Shown here: piece by piece, positions 1 through 7,460 of the stretch
Position numbering within the stretch: position 1 is the stretch's first letter
Layout: each line of letters opens with the position of its first letter
Assembly: GCF_041058985.1 (NCBI RefSeq)
Contig: NZ_JBEHZE010000001.1
Location: 1,860,001 to 1,924,000 of the forward strand
DNA: 64,000 bases
Origin: Hyphococcus lacteus
GTDB taxonomy: Bacteria; Pseudomonadota; Alphaproteobacteria; Caulobacterales; Parvularculaceae
Direction of reading: 5' to 3'
Made by a program: the position numbers and the translations under genes
Notes under the pieces: model-generated
What the model was told of the DNA's origin: nothing
Seen by the model: the letters and a program-made list of their open reading frames with translations, nothing else
Databases searched by the model: none

Positions 1-25
1 TCGATCCATCATTTCAACCGCAATA

Positions 26-1120
26 TCAACCATCTTCTAAGTGCAACATTGCCGTTATGGCTGCAAGTGAGGCAACAATCGCTGGCGTCCACGCCGCCAA
101 AGAGGCCGGGGCAAGCCCTGACTCGCCCAATGCGGTCGAAATCTCCGATAGGACATAGAGCACAAACCCAGCCAAAATAGACAACACAGCCAACTGTATA
201 GCGCCGCCTGTGCGCGGTGGGCGCATCGAAAAGGCGGCCGCGATCAGAACCATCGCCAAGAGTTTAAGTGGCGTCGAGCACAATTCGTGAAAACGAATAT
301 TATACCGAACCGTCGGCAGGCCGGCTGCATCTGCGAGTAAAATGAATTGCGGCAGTTGCCACAGGGACATTGTTTCAGGTGGTGATACGCGTTCTCTCAG
401 ATTGCCAGAGGTGAGGGTCGTAACGACTGCATAAATCGGGACATAATTCTCAACCTCGCTGGCCGGGGAGCGAAGCCGCGCTTCGTGGAGTTCCAATGTA
501 TTGCCAGAAAGAAATGCCTCTTCGGCGTCGATGCGTTCAAGGAAAGCGCTTTCGGTGTCAAAGCGCCAGATCGTGACACCTTCGAGGACCTCACGCTGCT
601 CGTCGAAGTTCCGAGAATTGATGATCAATTGTCCGGAGCTATCGCGTTGACGAAGCCAGATACCGTCACCAAAAACCCGGACCTGATTACCATCAATACC
701 CTGCTTTTTGCTTTTAATTGTTTCCGCATGAGACATCAGACTTGCGGAAAGTGGATCAATAGCTGTGATGACAATAAAACCGAACACGGCTGCGATGAAT
801 GCAGTCGGCCCCAACAGCCGCCAGACGGAGAGACCGGCTGATCGCATGACCGATATTTCTGACCGCTTGTTGAGTTGGTAAAACATCCAAATCGAACCGA
901 AGAGAAAAACAAACGGGACGAGTGCTTGGGTCAATGATGGTGCGCGTAAGAGCGTGAGACTAAGAGCGAGGCTGAAATCGCCATTAGCGACCTTGCCGAC
1001 AAACCGCATATTTTCGATGAGGTCCACCAGCAGAACAAGGCATGTCAAAATCGCAAACAAACCGCCAACGGCAATCACGGTTCTGAGGGCAATGTAGCGA
1101 AACAGCGTACTAGGTGGCAT
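26..1120 (-). CDS. lptG: LPS export ABC transporter permease LptG
   Basis: Inner-membrane permease of the LptB2FGC complex that extracts lipopolysaccharide from the inner membrane and passes it to the periplasmic bridge. The 364-residue product has an N-terminal hydrophobic helix (about residues 12-35), two further helices before residue 125, a periplasmic beta-rich domain (about 130-275) and three C-terminal helices, which is the LptF/LptG layout and length. The ATG at 1120 is chosen because it overlaps the lptF stop by one base (TAATG), a termination-reinitiation arrangement; upstream in-frame codons would only extend into lptF. An ATG pair at positions 7-12 on the same strand could be the start of the next gene (lptD is common there), but only a few codons are in the window. 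Confidence 0.93.
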   Translation of the reverse strand: MPPSTLFRYIALRTVIAVGGLFAILTCLVLLVDLIENMRFVGKVANGDFSLALSLTLLRAPSLTQALVPFVFLFGSIWMFYQLNKRSEISVMRSAGLSVWRLLGPTAFIAAVFGFIVITAIDPLSASLMSHAETIKSKKQGIDGNQVRVFGDGIWLRQRDSSGQLIINSRNFDEQREVLEGVTIWRFDTESAFLERIDAEEAFLSGNTLELHEARLRSPASEVENYVPIYAVVTTLTSGNLRERVSPPETMSLWQLPQFILLADAAGLPTVRYNIRFHELCSTPLKLLAMVLIAAAFSMRPPRTGGAIQLAVLSILAGFVLYVLSEISTALGESGLAPASLAAWTPAIVASLAAITAMLHLEDG

Positions 1121-2232
1121 TAGGCGACCCTCCGCTGCGGAAAGATCCGCCAATTTTGTGGCGCAAACACAAGAAATGCAGCGACCCCAATTGCCGCTGT
1201 GGGGGGCGCATAAAGCATCCAAACTGTGCCCGCTTCGCTTGCAAACCCCTGAGCAAGAAATCCAGCCACCCGAAGGCCAAAAATAATCGCGCCAGCACTT
1301 GCGACACGAAGAAAATAACTGCGCCGCGTATAAGAACCGCCGATGAGGGCATTAAGCCCGACCAGAACATAAGCGAACGTATAGAGTGGAGACGCCAATC
1401 GCGCATGACCTTCGGCAATGAGCTTACCTGAATTTGCCCGATCATAGGGTTTCGATAAGTCGGGGTGAAGCAGTTCCCCAAGGTAGCGCTCTGTCAGTTC
1501 GAGTTGAAGCTCGCCGGGATCATCATTCAAAGACGAGACATTAACCGCCCAATCGTCAAAACGAATAATATCCACCTTGCCGCTATCACGATTTTCGCGT
1601 TGGATATTGCCATTTTTTAAGATCAAAAGCGGCCCGGCTTTGGTTTCCTGTAAGATGGCACGTTGGGCCATATAGGTTTCGCGTTTTTCGTTATTGCGAT
1701 AATCATTGATCAGCAAACCGACAAACTGATTGCCGGGGCGAGACTCGTCTACATAGATCGTGAAGCCCTTTGAAGCGCTAATGAACTCGCCACTGCGCAA
1801 GAGGGAGGTAGCGAAATCGGCGCGGATATCAGCAACGGTCTGTTTCAAAACGCGGTAGCTGCGCGGCATCAGATCCACATTGACATAAAGCGTCGCACAT
1901 GCGGCCAGTAATGTTATGAACAAAAGCGGCACAGCAATGCGCCAGCGGCTAACCCCGGCGGCAAACATAACCGCAATTTCACTATCAGAATGGAGCCGAT
2001 AAAGGGCGTAAACCACGGCCCCAAAAAGAGCGAAGGGAATGATAATCGCCAGCAGGCTGGGGATAATCAGAAGACTCAAATAAAGGAAAACCAGAAAGCC
2101 TTGACCATATTCAACAATAATCTCGATTCGTTGAAGGCTTTGGGTCATCCAGACAATAGCAGTAGTTACTACCAAAATAAGGATAAGTGGCATCAAACAC
2201 TGGCGCAGGATATATTTGTCCAGACTGTTCAA
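1120..2232 (-). CDS. lptF: LPS export ABC transporter permease LptF
   Basis: Partner permease of LptG in the LPS transport complex. The 370-residue product begins with the typical short amphipathic start followed by a hydrophobic helix (MNSLDKYILRQ...), has two more helices, a periplasmic jellyroll-like middle (about 130-265) and three C-terminal helices. The start is a TTG at 2232 with a GGAAAGAG purine tract about 11 bases upstream; no in-frame ATG fits. It is divergent from pepA, an arrangement common in proteobacteria, and is co-transcribed with lptG through a one-base stop/start overlap. Confidence 0.93.
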   Translation of the reverse strand: MNSLDKYILRQCLMPLILILVVTTAIVWMTQSLQRIEIIVEYGQGFLVFLYLSLLIIPSLLAIIIPFALFGAVVYALYRLHSDSEIAVMFAAGVSRWRIAVPLLFITLLAACATLYVNVDLMPRSYRVLKQTVADIRADFATSLLRSGEFISASKGFTIYVDESRPGNQFVGLLINDYRNNEKRETYMAQRAILQETKAGPLLILKNGNIQRENRDSGKVDIIRFDDWAVNVSSLNDDPGELQLELTERYLGELLHPDLSKPYDRANSGKLIAEGHARLASPLYTFAYVLVGLNALIGGSYTRRSYFLRVASAGAIIFGLRVAGFLAQGFASEAGTVWMLYAPPTAAIGVAAFLVFAPQNWRIFPQRRVA

Positions 2233-2336
2233 TTTATCGCGCTCTTTCCTTATTATATGACGCGAGTAGAGTAGCGCCGAACTTTGATATCCGGCCTAGC
2301 ACAATCCTGACCCGCGCTGAAAGCATCCCGCCTTTT

Positions 2337-2364
2337 TTGACGGAAAATTATAAGAGTCTATCGG
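2337..2364 (+). promoter_or_regulatory. Candidate sigma-70 promoter of pepA
   Basis: TTGACG at 2337-2342 and TATCGG at 2359-2364 are separated by 16 bases, about 45 bases upstream of the pepA start, in the divergent lptF/pepA gap. The -10 match is weak. Confidence 0.35.
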
Positions 2365-2406
2365 CAAGGTTTGGAGACCAAAAACAAACTGTACAAGAGG
2401 ACTTTC

Positions 2407-3897
2407 ATGCAAATTACGTTTTCCGCTGCCGCACTCCCAAAAACCGGCGCGATTGTCATCCCCGTATTTGAGGACGGCGGCAAGCCGAAGGCTTATGACG
2501 ATCTTGATAAGATCACCGATGGCGCATTAGAGCGGGCGGTTAAGGCCGCAGGGTTCAAAGCGAAAAAAGGCAAAACACTTGAAATCGTCGCGCCGTCAGG
2601 GATCAATAATAGCCGAATCATTCTGATCGGTGCTGGCCCATCAAAAACATTCTCTTTGTTGGATGCGGAAGCGCTCGGCGGGAATGCTTCTGCTAAATTA
2701 CTTGGGGGTTCGGATAAAGCCGGCGTGATCGCGCTTACTGGCTTTGCGGTTAAAGGTGTTGATGCTGGCGAGATGGCTGCGCGGATTGGCCATGGCGCGC
2801 GGATGAAAACCTATCGTTTTGATAAATACCGCACCAAAGAAGAAAAAGACGACAAGCCGAGTCTCACGAAAGTCACAATATCAACGACGGCGACTTCGGC
2901 AAAAACCCAATATACGGCACTCGATAAAATTGGTGACGGCGTATTCCTGACCCGTGATCTCGTATCGGAACCGGCGAATATCCTGTTCCCGGAAAGTTTT
3001 GCAAAACGCTGCCAGGAACTCAGCAAGCTTGGTGTCAAAGTCAAAGTCCTGGGCGAAGCTGAAATGAGCAAGCTCGGCATGGGGTCGCTTCTGGGTGTTG
3101 GTCAAGGCTCTCGCCGCGAGTCAAAACTGGTCGCCATGGAATGGAACGGCGGCAAAAAAGGCGACGCGCCAATCGCATTCGTTGGTAAAGGCGTTACTTT
3201 TGATACGGGCGGCATATCGCTCAAGCCGGCTCCTGGTATGGAAGATATGAAGTGGGATATGGGCGGTGCTGGCGCAGTGACAGGCGCGATGGCGGCGATT
3301 GCTGGGCGTAAAGCAAAAGCCAATGTTATTGGTGTTGTCGGTCTGGTGGAGAACATGCCTGATGGTAATGCTCAACGTCCCGGTGACGTTGTAACCTCAA
3401 TGTCGGGTCAGACGATTGAAGTCTTGAACACTGATGCGGAAGGGCGTTTGGTTTTGGCTGATGCGCTTTGGTGGACACAGGAAACATACAAACCGAAAGC
3501 CGTTATTGACCTTGCAACATTAACCGGTGCGATTATCGTTTCTCTTGCCCATGAATTTGCGGGTATCTTCACCAAAGACGACAAACTCGCGCAACAGCTT
3601 CAGACAGCTGGTGAAACCTCGGGTGACAAATTGTGGCGTATGCCGCTGACCCAAGCGCATGACGACATGATCAAATCTGACATTGCAGACATGCAAAATA
3701 TTGGTGGTAAGGGCGCTGGTTCTTCTACTGCGGCGGCGTTTCTTGGTCGTTTTGTTAAAGATGGCGTATCTTGGGCGCATCTCGATATCGCTGGCATGGC
3801 TTGGAACACCAAAGACAAACCAACCTGTCCGAAAGGTGGTTCTGGCTACGGTGTTCGCTTGCTAGATGAATATGTAAGAGCAAATTACGAAAAATAA
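2407..3897 (+). CDS. pepA: Leucyl aminopeptidase (M17)
   Basis: Cytosolic dinuclear-metal aminopeptidase that removes N-terminal residues from peptides. The 496-residue product shows the M17 signature NTDAEGRLVLADAL and the metal-binding stretch GKGVTFDTGGISLKPAPGM, with the expected two-domain length (N-terminal macro-like region to about residue 170, catalytic C-terminal region). The ATG at 2407 has AAGAGGA 6-7 bases upstream; an in-frame ATG 36 bases earlier lacks a comparable site. It heads a run pepA-DUF1499-holC-dksA-like with short gaps, consistent with one operon. E. coli PepA also binds DNA; nothing here tests that role. Confidence 0.95.
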   Translation: MQITFSAAALPKTGAIVIPVFEDGGKPKAYDDLDKITDGALERAVKAAGFKAKKGKTLEIVAPSGINNSRIILIGAGPSKTFSLLDAEALGGNASAKLLGGSDKAGVIALTGFAVKGVDAGEMAARIGHGARMKTYRFDKYRTKEEKDDKPSLTKVTISTTATSAKTQYTALDKIGDGVFLTRDLVSEPANILFPESFAKRCQELSKLGVKVKVLGEAEMSKLGMGSLLGVGQGSRRESKLVAMEWNGGKKGDAPIAFVGKGVTFDTGGISLKPAPGMEDMKWDMGGAGAVTGAMAAIAGRKAKANVIGVVGLVENMPDGNAQRPGDVVTSMSGQTIEVLNTDAEGRLVLADALWWTQETYKPKAVIDLATLTGAIIVSLAHEFAGIFTKDDKLAQQLQTAGETSGDKLWRMPLTQAHDDMIKSDIADMQNIGGKGAGSSTAAAFLGRFVKDGVSWAHLDIAGMAWNTKDKPTCPKGGSGYGVRLLDEYVRANYEK

Positions 3898-3919
3898 TAA
3901 TTCAAAGAGGGTGAGTGAC

Positions 3920-4354
3920 ATGAAGATTGTTGTACTGATAATTGCTGCGTTGCTCATCCTCGGTGTTGGATTTTTTGTGGTGCTCTCGATCAAATCGAGA
4001 ACTGGAACGGCACTGGGCTTGGTCGATGGCATGCTCGCGCCATGTCCGGCCTCTCCCAATTGCGTGTTAAGCGAAGCCCATTCCGATGATGATCATCGGA
4101 TTGAGCCATTGCCACTCAGTGTTTGGGCTAAGTTGCCCGATATTTTAAGTAAAGAGGGCGGTGTCGTTGTGAAAATCACTGACGATTACATCGCCTCTGA
4201 GTTTTCAACATCATTGATGAAATATGTTGATGATGTTGAATTCCGCAAAGCAGAAGACGTTGTGCATGTGCGGTCAGCATCGAGGGTCGGGCATAGCGAT
4301 TTGGGTGCGAACCGTGAGCGGATCGATGCGCTACGGACGAAGCTCGGTCAATAG
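3920..4354 (+). CDS. DUF1499 family membrane-anchored protein
   Basis: Protein of unknown function. The 144-residue product has one N-terminal hydrophobic helix (about 4-24), then the DUF1499 pattern: CPASPNCV, a central acidic segment with DDVEFR, and the terminal VRSASRVGHSDLGANRERI. The short hydrophobic N terminus suggests anchoring in the inner membrane with the domain outside. The ATG at 3920 is preferred over a GTG at 3911 because the AGAGGGTGAG purine tract sits immediately before the GTG. Its TAG stop abuts the holC ATG, so the two are probably translated from the same message. Confidence 0.8.
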   Translation: MKIVVLIIAALLILGVGFFVVLSIKSRTGTALGLVDGMLAPCPASPNCVLSEAHSDDDHRIEPLPLSVWAKLPDILSKEGGVVVKITDDYIASEFSTSLMKYVDDVEFRKAEDVVHVRSASRVGHSDLGANRERIDALRTKLGQ

Positions 4355-4804
4355 ATGACAGAGGTACTTTTTTATCACCTGGAGCGAGGCGGGGTCGAAG
4401 GCGTGTTGCCAGACCTTCTCGAAAAGACCCTTGGGCGAGGCTGGCGTGCGGTGGTTCGCACCGTTAGCCGCGAGCGTGTCAACATGCTCGATAATCACCT
4501 GTGGGTGTATCGGGATGAGAGCTTTCTGCCGCATGCGGGCACGGGGGAGGGTGTTGATCAACCTGTTTGGTTGACCGATGGCGAGGATGTGCCGAACAAA
4601 GCCGAGCTATTGTTTCTTATTGATGGCGCAAAAGCGGAGGCGACGGCGCTTGGAAATTTCATCCGTTGTGTGACGATATTTGATGGCCGTGATGATGAGG
4701 CGCTTTCCGATGCGCGGAAATTCTGGAAAGAAACAAAAGCGGCGGGCCACGACGTCGCTTATTGGCGGCAATCGCCCGAGGGCCGGTGGGAAAAGCAGGC
4801 ATGA
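4355..4804 (+). CDS. holC: DNA polymerase III chi subunit
   Basis: Clamp-loader accessory subunit that links the replicase to single-strand binding protein. The 149-residue product has the chi pattern: MTEVLFYHLERGGVEGVLPDLL at the start (Rossmann-like beta-helix), a central LDNHLWVYRDESFLPHA motif (cf. D-x-x-LW-T-x-x-x-x-x-FLPH in chi proteins) and a C-terminal YWRQSPEGRWEKQA. The start follows the upstream stop directly, and its own TGA overlaps the next ATG (ATGA), indicating translational coupling. The pepA-holC pairing is conserved in many proteobacteria. Confidence 0.9.
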   Translation: MTEVLFYHLERGGVEGVLPDLLEKTLGRGWRAVVRTVSRERVNMLDNHLWVYRDESFLPHAGTGEGVDQPVWLTDGEDVPNKAELLFLIDGAKAEATALGNFIRCVTIFDGRDDEALSDARKFWKETKAAGHDVAYWRQSPEGRWEKQA

Positions 4805-5139
4805 GTGGTGAAATTGATCTTGAGAGATACAGATTACTTTTGTTGTCACGCCAAGCCGAACTTGAAGCGCTCTCTAGTGATAGCAAAGCCAAACGGCAGC
4901 CAGTTGAACTTGACCAACAAGCCGTCGGCAGATTATCGCGCCAAGATGCGTTGCAACAACAGGCTATGGCCAATGCACAAGAAGCGCGACGAAATAACGA
5001 GAAGCGCAAGATTGAAGCCGCTGTCTTGCGGATTGATGATGGGGAATATGGATTTTACGCCGAATGCGGTGAGGCAATAGCCGAAAAACGTTTGCTGATT
5101 GATTTAACGGCGACCCATTGTGCGGACTGTGCGCGTTAG
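4801..5139 (+). CDS. TraR/DksA-type zinc-finger protein with one altered cysteine
   Basis: Member of the TraR/DksA family, which acts on RNA polymerase through the secondary channel. The 112-residue product has a coiled-coil N-terminal half (about 5-75) and a C-terminal finger. In the usual C-x2-C-x17-C-x2-C pattern the first cysteine is replaced by tyrosine: EYGFYAECGEAIAE then THCADC. Only three finger cysteines remain, so zinc binding may be weakened or absent; cysteine-poor DksA paralogues are known (e.g. Pseudomonas DksA2). The ATG at 4801 overlaps the holC stop. It converges on the exchanger gene with a 4-base 3' overlap. Confidence 0.82.
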   Translation: MSGEIDLERYRLLLLSRQAELEALSSDSKAKRQPVELDQQAVGRLSRQDALQQQAMANAQEARRNNEKRKIEAAVLRIDDGEYGFYAECGEAIAEKRLLIDLTATHCADCAR

Positions 5140-6080
5140 GCATGCGCTACCAAATAAAGCAGATAGGCAGCATAAGCTGCGACCATTACATAACCTTCCC
5201 ATCGGTCAAATCGGCTTTTGGTTATGGCAAAGATGATGAGTGCGCCAGTCGCGGCGAGCATGATCCAGTTATCAAAACCAAGAATTGATTGCGGTACGGC
5301 GATAGGCCGGACCAGAGCAGTTACGCCCAGAATACCCAATAGATTATAGATATTCGAACCAAGGACATTGCCCAATGCCAGATCTGACTTACCGCGAATG
5401 CTTGCCATAACCGAGGTCATCAATTCGGGCAACGAGGTTCCCAATGCGACGATGGTCAGCCCAATGATGGTTTCAGAAACATTCATCATGGTCGCAATGC
5501 CAATGGCTCCATCAACCAACAATCGTGCGCCAATCACCAAAAACAATAAACCCATCAATGCAAAGCCAAATGCGGGGAGAGCCTTGCCGGTATCGCCCAT
5601 GGTCGCGACGTTAATTGCGTCGGCGTTTGCTGTTGGTTTGTTCATTTCGCTGACATAGGCCCAGCCGATATAAGCGAATAGCGCTAGCAAAAACCCGGTG
5701 CCAGCAACATGGGTTAGGCGACCTGTCATCAAGGTTGCGATGACCACGACGGTTACGCCGCCAAGTACCAAAGCGTCTCGGCGAAACCCCAGCATTTTCA
5801 CACCAATAGGCGCGATTGCGGCGGAGACGCCAAGAATAAGAAGAATGTTGGCGATATTGGATCCGATGACATTTCCAACCGCAACGCCCGGTGACCCGGC
5901 GAGGGCCGCACCGACGCTGGACACGAGTTCGGGTGCTGAGGTGCCAAAGCCTACAAGCGTCAATCCGATCAATAATTCGGAAAGCCCTAACTGTCGGGCA
6001 ATGCTGGTCGCCCCCCGGATTAGCCATTCGGCACCGAGGGTTAAAAGTACCAGCCCAGTTACGATGTAAATCCACAACAC
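5136..6080 (-). CDS. Calcium/sodium antiporter (CaCA family, YrbG-like)
   Basis: Inner-membrane cation exchanger. The 314-residue product has about ten hydrophobic helices and the two inverted alpha-repeats of the CaCA family: GFGTSAPELVSS...GNVIGSNIANILL in the first half and ALGTSLPELMTS...GNVLGSNIYNLLG in the second. The GTG at 6080 has GGAGGG 8 bases upstream; a TTG two codons earlier lies too close to that site. The usual annotation is Na+/Ca2+ antiport; the substrate cannot be fixed from sequence. Confidence 0.9.
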   Translation of the reverse strand: MLWIYIVTGLVLLTLGAEWLIRGATSIARQLGLSELLIGLTLVGFGTSAPELVSSVGAALAGSPGVAVGNVIGSNIANILLILGVSAAIAPIGVKMLGFRRDALVLGGVTVVVIATLMTGRLTHVAGTGFLLALFAYIGWAYVSEMNKPTANADAINVATMGDTGKALPAFGFALMGLLFLVIGARLLVDGAIGIATMMNVSETIIGLTIVALGTSLPELMTSVMASIRGKSDLALGNVLGSNIYNLLGILGVTALVRPIAVPQSILGFDNWIMLAATGALIIFAITKSRFDRWEGYVMVAAYAAYLLYLVAHA

Positions 6081-6168
6081 GAACAACGCCCTCCGGTGTA
6101 AATGAAATGCTTGCCGATATGGGTGCCAAAATTAAAACCGCTAGGGGATTATTGGGGTGGTAACAAAA

Positions 6169-6588
6169 CTATTTTTCTGAGGTTCCCAGTTTGAACCTAA
6201 ACCGGCCTACGGCGACGGGTGTATTTTCATTGGCTTGCCAGCCAGTTGCCTCGACAAATGCGAGGCGACGTCCAACCCGGATAAATCGAACACGCGCCGT
6301 CATGTTTTTTGCGCTAGCCGAAGTGAGATATTCGATATCAGCGTTTACCGTCGAGATAGTTGCGTCTGTGCCGAGATGGGCAAAGAGCTTAGCGTTCGCT
6401 GCAAATTCAAGAAACGTTGCGATTGCTCCACCATGAAGTGCGCGGATCATCGCATTGCCGATGTGATGTTCTGCAAATTCGAGGATAAAGAGGGTGTCGT
6501 CGCCGACGATTTCAGCAGAAAAGCCCAACCATTTTGCAACGGGGGATGCATCGGCAAAGGCACAGATTCGTTTGATCTCGTTGGTCAT
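6169..6588 (-). CDS. PaaI-type hotdog thioesterase (second copy)
   Basis: Small acyl-CoA thioesterase-like protein of the hotdog fold, 139 residues. The catalytic helix region reads RALHGGAIATFLEFAA, matching the HGG motif of the PaaI/4HBT group, followed by the beta-strands STVNADIEYL and AFVEATGW. Its ATG overlaps the stop of the preceding thioesterase gene (ATGA), so the pair is coupled and may form a heteromeric enzyme. Substrate unknown. The link to the chorismate mutase-like gene upstream suggests an aromatic or medium-chain acyl-CoA, which is inference only. Confidence 0.8.
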   Translation of the reverse strand: MTNEIKRICAFADASPVAKWLGFSAEIVGDDTLFILEFAEHHIGNAMIRALHGGAIATFLEFAANAKLFAHLGTDATISTVNADIEYLTSASAKNMTARVRFIRVGRRLAFVEATGWQANENTPVAVGRFRFKLGTSEK

Positions 6589-7052
6589 AGTCGTGACGCC
6601 ATATTTGGTCCGCGCGTTCCAATCATAAATGCGCCAGAAGCTGTCGCAATTTGTTCGCCGGTTTTCTCATCGGTTAGGTTGCCGGACACATAAGCCACAT
6701 CACCACGTAATTTTATGCATTCCGCTGCGCAGATTACGCGGCCACCGGCGCTGACATCGGTCAGGTAGTCTGTGCGTAGATTGATCGTTGCAATGGGCAT
6801 GATTTCGTCGAGCGCCGTAAACGCGGCAAGGCCGAATATTGAATCCATGATGATGGTCAAAAGTCCGCCATGAACTTTGCCTTTGGCATCAAGAAATTCA
6901 TCGGGTAGAAATACGGAGAATGTCGCTTTGTTTCGTCCGATCAAAATAGGTTTGAGATCGAGAGAGTGAAAAAGCGAATGCTCGTGTAACAGCCAATCCC
7001 GCGCGCCACTTAACATTGCGCCAATCGCCGGATTGATTTTGTCGCTACTCAT
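6585..7052 (-). CDS. PaaI-type hotdog thioesterase (first copy)
   Basis: Hotdog-fold thioesterase, 155 residues, with the motif KGKVHGGLLTIIMDSIFGLAAF (HGG plus the acidic residue in the catalytic helix) and the strand ATINLRTDYLTDV. It is clearly related in layout to the following gene but diverged, so the pair looks like an old duplication. Its ATG overlaps the chorismate mutase-like stop by four bases. Confidence 0.82.
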   Translation of the reverse strand: MSSDKINPAIGAMLSGARDWLLHEHSLFHSLDLKPILIGRNKATFSVFLPDEFLDAKGKVHGGLLTIIMDSIFGLAAFTALDEIMPIATINLRTDYLTDVSAGGRVICAAECIKLRGDVAYVSGNLTDEKTGEQIATASGAFMIGTRGPNMASRL

Positions 7053-7342
7053 TTTTCGCGTAGTCTTTCTTCTTCATACTGGATACCCCAGCCGATGATT
7101 TGACGCCAAAGGGCCTCCGCCATCTCTGGTGGCATACCAGCTTCTTCAGCGCGGCTTTTTACTTTGTCGACAACATCGCGGTTACGCCATGGTACAGATG
7201 CTTCGTCAGGAGAGCGTTTGAAAAACCAAGCACGATCCACATAGCTCCATCGCTCGGAAAGCAAATCCACCAGCGCGCGGTCAACGCGGTCGATCTCTTC
7301 TCGGACCTGATCCATAGTCTCGCAATCGGCTGCTTTTCTCAT
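7049..7342 (-). CDS. Chorismate mutase family protein (AroQ/PchB type)
   Basis: Small all-helical protein (97 residues) of the AroQ fold. It shows MDQVREEIDRVDRALVDLL (first active-site arginine helix), LLSER, a lysine in AWFFK, the PWRNRDVVDKVKSRAEEAGMP segment and a C-terminal QIIGWGIQYEEE with the active-site glutamine position. It could be a monofunctional chorismate mutase or an isochorismate pyruvate-lyase-like enzyme. The ATG at 7342 is chosen for the strong GAAGGAAATAAA site upstream. It heads a three-gene overlapping operon with two thioesterases. Confidence 0.78.
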   Translation of the reverse strand: MRKAADCETMDQVREEIDRVDRALVDLLSERWSYVDRAWFFKRSPDEASVPWRNRDVVDKVKSRAEEAGMPPEMAEALWRQIIGWGIQYEEERLREK

Positions 7343-7460
7343 TTTATTTCCTTCATCAAAATTGAGGGTAAGTCGAATTGAATTGCCCGACAATCACGAG
7401 CCACAGTCATTGGTGCAGTTATAGACGGGCGTGTGCTTTTGTCTGGCGTTAGGGTTCATT

